Below, one piece after another: positions 1 to 5,672 of a stretch of 6,260 nt of DNA. Origin of the DNA: SIG78 sp036677805 (GTDB lineage: Bacteria > Verrucomicrobiota > Lentisphaeria > Victivallales > Victivallaceae); contig JAVBVS010000013.1 in the NCBI GenBank assembly GCA_036677805.1, forward strand, positions 1-6,260, read 5' to 3'. The position numbers were made by a program, and so were the translations under genes. Under the pieces are notes generated by a model, which was given only the letters and a program-made list of their open reading frames with translations, had not been told where the DNA came from and searched no databases. How positions within the stretch are numbered: the first letter of the stretch is position 1; each line of letters begins with the position of its first letter.

Positions 1-126
1 TTGCGTGCGCCAAACGGGCTTGATATCGCGGAAAAGGCGGCGCTCGGAATCCGCAAGGTCTTTGAAAATCTCGACCGGATCGACGTGGAACGCATTCAGA
101 AAATCGTTGCGGAGCGCCAGAAATAG
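1..126 (+). CDS. C-terminal end of an unidentified protein (possibly DegT/DnrJ/EryC1/StrS aminotransferase), partial at 5' end
   Basis: Frame 1 is open from the first base to a TAG at 124-126 and gives 41 residues. They contain an amphipathic helix-like stretch (DIAEKAALGIRKVFENLDRI) followed by a charged tail ending in AERQK. Codon choice resembles the genes downstream, so this is very likely a real gene end cut by the window edge. The pattern of a helix with I-A-x-A-I-x-K-V-x-x-N-x-x-x-I near the stop recalls the last helix of DegT/DnrJ/EryC1/StrS PLP-dependent sugar aminotransferases, but no catalytic or cofactor residue is in view, so this is only a guess. Other helical C-termini would fit equally well. 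The stop lies 54 nt before the next start on the same strand, which is compatible with co-transcription. Confidence 0.6.
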   Translation: MRAPNGLDIAEKAALGIRKVFENLDRIDVERIQKIVAERQK

Positions 127-131
127 AAAAT

Positions 132-169
132 TCAATCGCATGCTTTCCATCTGATATTTGCATGATTGA
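132..169. promoter_or_regulatory. Imperfect inverted repeat / hairpin in the 5' leader of the ceramidase-like gene
   Basis: The left arm TCAATCGCATGC (132-143) pairs with the right arm GCATGATTGA (160-169). This gives ten base pairs with a two-base bulge (GC, 138-139) and a 16-nt loop. The last two bases of the right arm are the first two bases of the GAGGG ribosome-binding site at 168-172. In RNA it could form a stem that partly masks that site. In DNA it could be an operator-like dyad. No U-run follows, so it is not a standard terminator. The stem is AT-rich and bulged, so chance is a real possibility. Confidence 0.3.
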
Positions 170-172
170 GGG
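168..172 (+). promoter_or_regulatory. Shine-Dalgarno sequence GAGGG that sets the start at 181
   Basis: GAGGG lies eight bases before ATG 181. An in-frame TTG at 166-168 would add five residues (MRVYF), but it overlaps this motif and has no ribosome-binding site of its own, so ATG 181 is preferred. Confidence 0.7.
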
Positions 173-180
173 TTTATTTT

Positions 181-1794
181 ATGAGTACAGACCATATTCA
201 TAGTACCGCAAGACCGCTGAAAATCGGTTGGGCGACGCGGGATATCACGCCGCAGGAACCGGTTGGAATCCCCGGACAGTTTCATCTCCGGGTTGCCATG
301 GGAGTGCTGGATCCGGTCACGTTGACGGCACTGGCGATTGAAAACGGTAAGGATGCCGTCATCTTTCTTTCCGCTGATCTGGTGGTGGCGCGCAATTTTC
401 TGATCGACCAAATCCGGGCCAGAGTCGTTGCAGCCGATCCGGCCGTTCCGGCGGACAAGATACTGCTGAACGTAACCCATACCCATACCGGACCGGGCTA
501 TTACAGCAATCAGGATATGTTCGGCACGGTTTCAGGGGAGGAATGTTCGTGGCCCGAGACGGTTGCGGTATGCGATGCGAATGATATGCGTGATTTTCTC
601 GCCCAACAGGCCGCTGACGCCGTCCTGGAAGCCTGGCACAGCCGTGCTCCGGGCGGCGTCGCCTGGGGATACGGATTCGCCGTGGCCGGTCACAGCCGTC
701 GGGTGATCTATTTCGACGATGTATCCCGCCGGCCCGGTCTTGGCGGACGTCCCGGAGTTGCCGTCAACGGCCATGGCGTCATGTATGGCAATACCGACGA
801 CGATCAATTCAGCCATTATGAGGCCGGCACCGACAGCTTCGTCAATCTGCTTTACACCTTCGATCCCGCAGGAAAATTGACCGGCGCTTTGATCAACGTG
901 GCCTGCCCCGCGCAAAATAACGAACAGGAGTGGCAGTTATCGGCCAGCTTTTGGCATGAAGTGAGGATGGCGCTGAAAGCGAAATATGGAAATATTCATA
1001 TTTTACCGCAATCCGCCGCTGCGGGTGATTTGGCGCCGCGCCAGCTCCATTTCAAAGCGGCTGAACTGCGCCGTTATCAACTGAAATATGGCGAGCTCAT
1101 GACACAATGGGCAGAGAAAATGACCTTTCCGGAAGCGTGGTTTCCCACACCGGAAAACAGGAAAACGCAGAGCGCCGTCTTGGCGCTGGAAATGGCGCGC
1201 CGTTACGATATCGCCGAACGGATTGTCTCTGCCTTCGATGAAGTTCTGATTTGGGCACGGCGTGATATCCGGCTCAAACTGGATATCAGACACGCGGTCA
1301 CTGTGATTCAGCTGGATAAGCGCCGCATCACGCCGGAAGAATATGTGCGCGAAAGGGATGAGTTGGCCGCGTTGAAACTGGAACCGTTCCGAACCGGTGG
1401 CGATGCGTATGCCGATATGATCCACAACTCCGTTCTCGCCTCCCGCATCAACCGCTGTCGAATGATTCTGAACCGTTATGAAATTCAGGATGCGGAACCG
1501 CGTATGCCGATGGAGCTGCATGTGATTCAAATTGGCAATATCGCTTTTGTCAGCAACCGATTTGAACTCTTCATGGATTACATGCATCGCATCCAGGCGC
1601 GCAGTCCGTTTGAACAGACGTTCGTAGTCCAGCTGGCGGCAACGCCGGGGATGGATGGGGGTACCTATTTGGCCACTGAACGTGCCGCAGCCAATAAAGG
1701 TTACAGCGCCAGTTTGTATGACAACTTGATCTCGCCCGCAGGAGGACAACAACTGGTTGAAGAAACCGTACGCATTCTCAAGGAACTTTTTTGA
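181..1794 (+). CDS. Neutral/alkaline non-lysosomal ceramidase-like protein (N-terminal domain family), catalytic serine replaced
   Basis: The 537-residue protein has no signal peptide and is probably cytoplasmic. It resembles the neutral ceramidase N-terminal domain family (PF04734). It opens with GWATRDITP (16-24) and carries THTHTGPG (99-106), the family's metal-site motif with H100 and H102. Further along are GHSRR (170-174), NVACPAQ (239-245) and AAAGDLAP (279-286). The C-terminal part has NRFELF (459-464, E462) and YLATERA (496-502, Y496), which may match the Glu and Tyr metal ligands of Pseudomonas ceramidase. True neutral ceramidases use the Ser of GDVSPN as nucleophile; here that position reads GDLAP with A285. 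The expected His near 242 is replaced by ACP. The protein is shorter than secreted bacterial ceramidases (about 650 residues). Ceramide hydrolysis is therefore unlikely; an amidase, another hydrolase or a non-catalytic role is possible. Family membership is fairly secure, function unknown. Confidence 0.85.
   Translation: MSTDHIHSTARPLKIGWATRDITPQEPVGIPGQFHLRVAMGVLDPVTLTALAIENGKDAVIFLSADLVVARNFLIDQIRARVVAADPAVPADKILLNVTHTHTGPGYYSNQDMFGTVSGEECSWPETVAVCDANDMRDFLAQQAADAVLEAWHSRAPGGVAWGYGFAVAGHSRRVIYFDDVSRRPGLGGRPGVAVNGHGVMYGNTDDDQFSHYEAGTDSFVNLLYTFDPAGKLTGALINVACPAQNNEQEWQLSASFWHEVRMALKAKYGNIHILPQSAAAGDLAPRQLHFKAAELRRYQLKYGELMTQWAEKMTFPEAWFPTPENRKTQSAVLALEMARRYDIAERIVSAFDEVLIWARRDIRLKLDIRHAVTVIQLDKRRITPEEYVRERDELAALKLEPFRTGGDAYADMIHNSVLASRINRCRMILNRYEIQDAEPRMPMELHVIQIGNIAFVSNRFELFMDYMHRIQARSPFEQTFVVQLAATPGMDGGTYLATERAAANKGYSASLYDNLISPAGGQQLVEETVRILKELF
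1263..1288. repeat. Intragenic inverted repeat with 6-nt loop
   Basis: TGATATCCGG (1263-1272) and CTGGATATCA (1279-1288) pair over ten positions, one of them a G-U wobble, around the loop CTCAAA. The DNA symmetry is mirrored in the peptide DIRLKLDIR. It lies in the middle of the ceramidase-like coding sequence and has no U-run after it. A regulatory role is not supported by anything else nearby. Confidence 0.35.
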
Positions 1795-1821
1795 ATACCG
1801 CAACCGAAAAACTCAAATTAC

Positions 1822-1826
1822 GGAGG
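1822..1826 (+). promoter_or_regulatory. Strong Shine-Dalgarno GGAGG that sets the start at 1833
   Basis: A consensus GGAGG lies six bases before ATG 1833. The open frame extends upstream to a TTG at 1791 that overlaps the end of the preceding gene. That longer form would put 14 charged residues before the prepilin leader and has no ribosome-binding site, so ATG 1833 is chosen. Confidence 0.85.
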
Positions 1827-1832
1827 TCTCAT

Positions 1833-2552
1833 ATGAATTCAAGTCGACATTTCACCTTGATTGAACTCCTCGTTGTAATCGCGATCATCGCGATCCTGGC
1901 AGCCATGCTTCTGCCGGCCCTGTCGGCAGCCCGGGAGCGGGCACGCGCCGCCAGCTGCATCGCCAATCAGAAACAGACCGCACTGGCGTTTACGATGTAT
2001 GTCGCCGGACAGAAGGATTATTTCCCCTGGGCTTCCGACCCGAATCAACCCTCCAGCGGGACATTGAAATTCTGGCCTGGCCGCTTGATTGAAGACGGTC
2101 ATATTCCCGACATCAATGCGGTATGCTGCCCATCTTTGGGCAATAATCAAAAACTGGTCAATTACGGGGGATATTATGTCGTGGGAATCGGCTATAATGC
2201 AGTATTGGGCGGCATGTGTCCGGCCGGCCGCCCCAATAAAGACCAATATCTCAACCGAACCCAGAATCTTGCTCAGCTGACCGATCCTTCCAGTATTTAC
2301 CTTACCATGGATTCGGTTCGAACGCTTGGCAGCAATCCCAACATGACCGGATGGTATTATGTCGATTGTTTCCCCGATGGCGTAGGCAACTACTATCCCG
2401 ATGCCCGCCACTCTGAAACATTGAATATTTCTTATGTCGACGGTCATGTCGAGTCGCTGCCCATGGGAAGTCGAACCACCGTGCTTTCGCCCTGGGATAA
2501 GACCGTTTATGGCGTATTGGGATACTGGGACTATCGTTGGGGGTTCCGGTAA
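1833..2552 (+). CDS. Prepilin-type N-terminal cleavage/methylation and H-X9-DG domain protein (pseudopilin-like)
   Basis: This 239-residue protein begins with a six-residue leader (MNSSRH) followed by the class III signal FTLIELLVVIAIIAILAAML (7-26). E11 is the conserved Glu at mature position +5. A helix continues through SAARERARAASC to about residue 42. A prepilin peptidase would be expected to cut between H6 and F7 and methylate F7. The -1 residue is His, not the usual Gly; basic or polar residues there are, from general knowledge, common in Lentisphaerota proteins of this type. The soluble part has a VCCPS motif (97-101) and ends with H193, nine residues, then D203-G204, matching the H-X9-DG motif found in Planctomycetota/Lentisphaerota prepilin-like proteins. 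The C-terminus is aromatic (GYWDYRWGFR). The protein is presumably membrane-anchored with a globular domain outside the cytoplasm. No assembly ATPase, peptidase or other pilin gene is present here. It sits 38 nt after the ceramidase-like gene and 51 nt before the exported multidomain protein. Whether it builds a pilus, serves type II secretion or acts alone cannot be told. Confidence 0.93.
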   Translation: MNSSRHFTLIELLVVIAIIAILAAMLLPALSAARERARAASCIANQKQTALAFTMYVAGQKDYFPWASDPNQPSSGTLKFWPGRLIEDGHIPDINAVCCPSLGNNQKLVNYGGYYVVGIGYNAVLGGMCPAGRPNKDQYLNRTQNLAQLTDPSSIYLTMDSVRTLGSNPNMTGWYYVDCFPDGVGNYYPDARHSETLNISYVDGHVESLPMGSRTTVLSPWDKTVYGVLGYWDYRWGFR

Positions 2553-2589
2553 AAATTTTCCAACTTTTCAAGCGACAGTATGATTATCC

Positions 2590-2594
2590 AAGGA
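2590..2594 (+). promoter_or_regulatory. Shine-Dalgarno AAGGA that sets the start at 2604
   Basis: AAGGA lies nine bases before ATG 2604. The earlier in-frame ATG at 2580 has no purine-rich site at a suitable distance and would place MIIQGWNL before an otherwise typical signal peptide. ATG 2604 gives a normal MWKK-hydrophobic start. Confidence 0.65.
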
Positions 2595-2603
2595 TGGAAT
2601 CTT

Positions 2604-5600
2604 ATGTGGAAAAAGTTTTCACTTTTGCTATGGGGCATTTTTCTGTTCATCAAGTTGACGGGCGGACAGGATACCGGGATCGTTATTCCCTACCGACCGG
2701 ACCCGCCGATTGCCGTTGACGGCATCACGGAAGAATGGGGTACGGTCAATTCCAGTTTGCAATTCGGCCGGGCGGAACAGGTGACTTCTCTGCCGGATAC
2801 ATGGCGCGGGAAGAGTGATCTGAGCGCCGTCGCACGGCTGGCCTGGCGGCCGGAAGGCTTGTTTCTGGCCGTCGAAGTTACGGATGACCAATTCGCCAAC
2901 AGCGGTCCCGGCGCGGCGCTGTATCATGGCGATCATATCGAACTTTTTTTCGACGCCGCGCCCGATCGGGAAAAAACGCGGGATGCTTTCGGCGAGGGAC
3001 AGTTTCACATCGGAATCAGCCCCGGCAATCTCACCGATACCCGACCGGTCGGTTCATTCGGCCGTTGCGATCCCGAAGTCTACTGGTTTTTCCCGAATCG
3101 AGGCAATATCGACGGCGCTACAGCCGCTGCGCGAAAAACCGCAAACGGCTGGGTGTTGGAGGCGTTTCTGCCTTGGAATGCACTGGATGTCGGCCAACCG
3201 CGTCCGGGTGGGGAGTTCAAACTTGAACTGGTGGTTTCCGACAGTGACAATGTCGCATTGCCCAAACAGGGAAAAATGATGGCTTTGAGCCAGACTCCCT
3301 GGCAATTTCGCAAGCGCACCCGCTTGCTCTCCGCCCGGCTGGCCGACAGCGACGGCATTGTTCCCGCGCGGGCAACCGCCGAAAACTCCGCGAAGCAAGT
3401 TATTCTGCCGCTATCCCGAGTTGCGCCCGAGACCTATATTGAAAAAGAATTTGATTTTCAGCCTGATGCCGGCACGACACCGGCCTTGCTGATCCGCGCA
3501 TTGCTCGAATCGGACAAAAACAACGGCGATACCTTTGCCATGAATGTCTATCTCAACGGCAAAATGGTTGACGGCTCCGCCATGCGCAACAAACCGGAGG
3601 AAATTGCAACCATTGATGGTAGCGGCATGATCCGGATTTACTCGGCGTCGAGTTACGGTTTTCGCATTGCGTATGCTTCCAGTTTCGAAGAGGCGAATCT
3701 CACCAAGGCCCAGGGCAATCGGTATGCCCGATTCGATTCCCAGGAGCCGAGAACCGATTTTCTGCTGGACATTGCGCCCTATATTCGGTCCGGGGAAAAT
3801 ATTTTGCGCATCGGCAACCTCAATCCGGCCCAGAAGAGCATGCTCCAAGTGACCGTCGATCTGTGCCGTCTGCAACCGCAAAAAGCGACAGCGAAGCAAC
3901 TGGAGCCAGCCACGGCTTATTTCACGCCTCAAATTGATTTCGGCCAACTCGATTATCAGGTTTTCCCCGGCAATCGCCTGAAAATCAAGGCGGGCGGCCG
4001 GGAATTTCTCGGGGAAACTCTTTTCTCGATTCCCGGAGGACAATGGGTGAACGGAGCCAATCGCTTTTTCCGCCATACACGCCAAGTCGAAGCTGAACAC
4101 AGTGTTATCGTGATCTCCGACACCTTCGAAAATCTCACCGATCAACCGCTCGGCATTATGCAGCGCCATGAATTCGGCGATGGCAGTTCATCCGGAAACT
4201 TCTATGTGAACGGATTGCGGCGTCCGGCCAATCTGGGCGGCTATCATCAGTCATTCAATGCCACGACTTTCACCGGCGGTGATGCCGGCGGGCTGGGGCT
4301 CATGCCATTGGATGATGTATTCCGCATCCACGGTGAAAATTATCTCCGGGACGGCAAGATCGGGCTCTGTGATCGAACTCTGGTTCTCGGACCCAAGGCA
4401 AGTCACACCGCCCGCTGGGCGGTGATACCAGCTGCAAGTGGCGATTACTGGGATTTTCTAAATCGGCTCCGCTGTTTTCTGAACAGCAATTTCAAACTTG
4501 AAGGTCCCATCGCCGGCATGCGGTTTTATCCGCCCTACAGTGAATGGAGCATCGAAAAATTCCGAACCATGATGGAGCTGAAAAGTGCCGCATTCATCAT
4601 GGGCGGGATGACCTTCCGAACTCAGTACAAAGGCAAGACTCTCCCATACCTGTTCAATCATGGACAGGGCATCGTATCCGGGCTGGCGGAGTTGAAACCG
4701 GTGTTGGAAAAATTTCGCAAGGCGGTTCCGGATGTGAAGTATCTGCAATATTTTCACTGTTACATTGACTCCGGCGATGATTCCGATCAACGTTTCGCCG
4801 CCGATGCCATTGCCGACATGAACGGTAAGCCGCTTAATTACGGGCTTTATTATTATCCTTTATTTTTTCCGACGCCGGGAAATCAATTTGGCCAGGCATC
4901 GGCTCGGATGCTTGACATGTTGCTGGATGAACTCAATCCCGACGGCATTTTCTGGGATGAATTCGCCCAGAGCATGGTGACCTATCACTATGGCAAACCC
5001 TGGGACGGGTGTTCCGGGGATATTGACCCCAATACTCATGAGGTGAGGCAACTGAAATCGGCGGTTTCCCTGATTACCCGGGATTGGCGCCTGGCGCAGG
5101 TCAAAAAAATTCTGAGCCGCGGCAAACGGGTTTTTGCCAACGGCCAAATTAATTGCCAGGTGTTTCGCGACTTGCAAATTCCGACTTTCGCCGAAACCGC
5201 CCAAAGCACTTTTTGCGCCCGGATGCAGCTCTATACTCCGATCGCTCTGGGGGATCACCTTTCGGAAGCCTCCGAAACCGACGCCTATCGCAACATGCTG
5301 AATGCATTGGATTACGGCTGTGTTTACTACTGGTATGGCGATCAGGTTTATCCGACCCACAAGACCCTGACCGACAAGATGTATCCGATTACCCCCATAC
5401 GCCTCGGCCCGGGATTTATCATCGGACAGGAGCGGATTTTGACCCGGAAAAGCGGTTTTTTCGGATGGGGCGACGCCTCCGACTTCGATATCTTCGTATA
5501 CGATGAAAAGGGTTGTCTGACAGATAAACCGCCGGTCGCCAGGATTACCCGCGACGGACAGAATTTTGCCGAAATCAACCTCTGGCCGGATTGGTCGGCA

Positions 5601-5672
5601 GCTATCGTAAGAAAACCGGCCATTACAGAAATCCGGCAAAACGAAACCGGCCCTTATTCGAATATCAAATGA
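2604..5672 (+). CDS. Exported CBM9-like multidomain protein with a putative glycoside-hydrolase-type TIM barrel
   Basis: The protein has 1022 residues. A signal peptide is visible: MWKK, a hydrophobic core FSLLLWGIFLFI, and a likely cleavage after TGG near residue 21. There is no lipobox Cys. Residues about 33-225 look like a CBM9/DOMON-type beta-sandwich (PF06452-like): VDG at 38-40, W45, a strand reading LAWRPEGLFLAVEVTDD, then GDHIELFFDA with D110, E113 and D117, and later GWVLEAFLPWNAL. A second beta-rich region spans about 265-420. A third, about 440-610, may be a supersandwich-type domain, as often precedes glycosidase barrels. From about 638 the pattern suggests a TIM barrel: KYLQYFHCYID (712-722), DGIFWDEF (780-787) with D785 and E786, FANGQIN (844-850) and FAETAQ (862-867) with E864. 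A small beta domain closes the protein (about 925-1015). The acidic residues at strand ends make glycoside hydrolase activity plausible, but I cannot assign a family. A glycan-binding role without catalysis is the alternative. The stop codon overlaps the next gene's start. Confidence 0.85.
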   Translation: MWKKFSLLLWGIFLFIKLTGGQDTGIVIPYRPDPPIAVDGITEEWGTVNSSLQFGRAEQVTSLPDTWRGKSDLSAVARLAWRPEGLFLAVEVTDDQFANSGPGAALYHGDHIELFFDAAPDREKTRDAFGEGQFHIGISPGNLTDTRPVGSFGRCDPEVYWFFPNRGNIDGATAAARKTANGWVLEAFLPWNALDVGQPRPGGEFKLELVVSDSDNVALPKQGKMMALSQTPWQFRKRTRLLSARLADSDGIVPARATAENSAKQVILPLSRVAPETYIEKEFDFQPDAGTTPALLIRALLESDKNNGDTFAMNVYLNGKMVDGSAMRNKPEEIATIDGSGMIRIYSASSYGFRIAYASSFEEANLTKAQGNRYARFDSQEPRTDFLLDIAPYIRSGENILRIGNLNPAQKSMLQVTVDLCRLQPQKATAKQLEPATAYFTPQIDFGQLDYQVFPGNRLKIKAGGREFLGETLFSIPGGQWVNGANRFFRHTRQVEAEHSVIVISDTFENLTDQPLGIMQRHEFGDGSSSGNFYVNGLRRPANLGGYHQSFNATTFTGGDAGGLGLMPLDDVFRIHGENYLRDGKIGLCDRTLVLGPKASHTARWAVIPAASGDYWDFLNRLRCFLNSNFKLEGPIAGMRFYPPYSEWSIEKFRTMMELKSAAFIMGGMTFRTQYKGKTLPYLFNHGQGIVSGLAELKPVLEKFRKAVPDVKYLQYFHCYIDSGDDSDQRFAADAIADMNGKPLNYGLYYYPLFFPTPGNQFGQASARMLDMLLDELNPDGIFWDEFAQSMVTYHYGKPWDGCSGDIDPNTHEVRQLKSAVSLITRDWRLAQVKKILSRGKRVFANGQINCQVFRDLQIPTFAETAQSTFCARMQLYTPIALGDHLSEASETDAYRNMLNALDYGCVYYWYGDQVYPTHKTLTDKMYPITPIRLGPGFIIGQERILTRKSGFFGWGDASDFDIFVYDEKGCLTDKPPVARITRDGQNFAEINLWPDWSAAIVRKPAITEIRQNETGPYSNIK
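4406..4424. repeat. Short GC-rich intragenic hairpin
   Basis: CACCGCCC (4406-4413) and GGGCGGTG (4417-4424) are perfect complements around the 3-nt loop GCT. The hairpin lies inside the 1022-residue gene, just upstream of the predicted barrel. No U-run follows it. A stem of this size is expected roughly once in a window this long, so its meaning is doubtful. Confidence 0.3.

Noticed and set aside
127..180. Promoter boxes in the 54-nt gap (for example GATATT as a -10 element)
   Set aside because: No matching -35 hexamer at good spacing is visible. The promoter consensus of this lineage is not known to me, so no call is made.
1003..1803. Long open frame on the - strand (266 codons) opposite the ceramidase-like gene
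   Set aside because: It lies wholly opposite a gene with clear family motifs, its translation shows no recognisable motif, and it has no convincing start site. It is a shadow of the codon pattern. The same applies to the - strand frames at 3411-4169, 4860-5684 and 5681-6238.
1830..1848. CATATG, GAATTC and GTCGAC (NdeI, EcoRI and SalI sites) packed together at the pseudopilin start, resembling a cloning linker
   Set aside because: The bases form a natural ribosome-binding site, start codon and prepilin leader continuous with the gene, and no vector sequence flanks them. This is coincidence.
2580..2603. Earlier ATG (2580) as the start of the 1022-residue gene
   Set aside because: There is no Shine-Dalgarno before it, and it would place eight uncharged residues before the signal peptide. 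ATG 2604 has AAGGA and a typical MWKK start.
2553..2603. AAAAATTTT after the pseudopilin stop, considered as a terminator
   Set aside because: There is no GC-rich stem before the T-run, and the 51-nt gap leads straight into the next ribosome-binding site.
3363..3372. Perfect palindrome CCCGCGCGGG
   Set aside because: Ten-base perfect palindromes are expected several times by chance in 6 kb. It has no loop and lies in coding sequence between two domains.
5583..5622. Inverted repeat TGGCCGG...CCGGCCA near the end of the 1022-residue gene, considered as a terminator
   Set aside because: The stem is only 7 bp with a long loop (26 nt), no U-run follows, and the next gene overlaps the stop codon.
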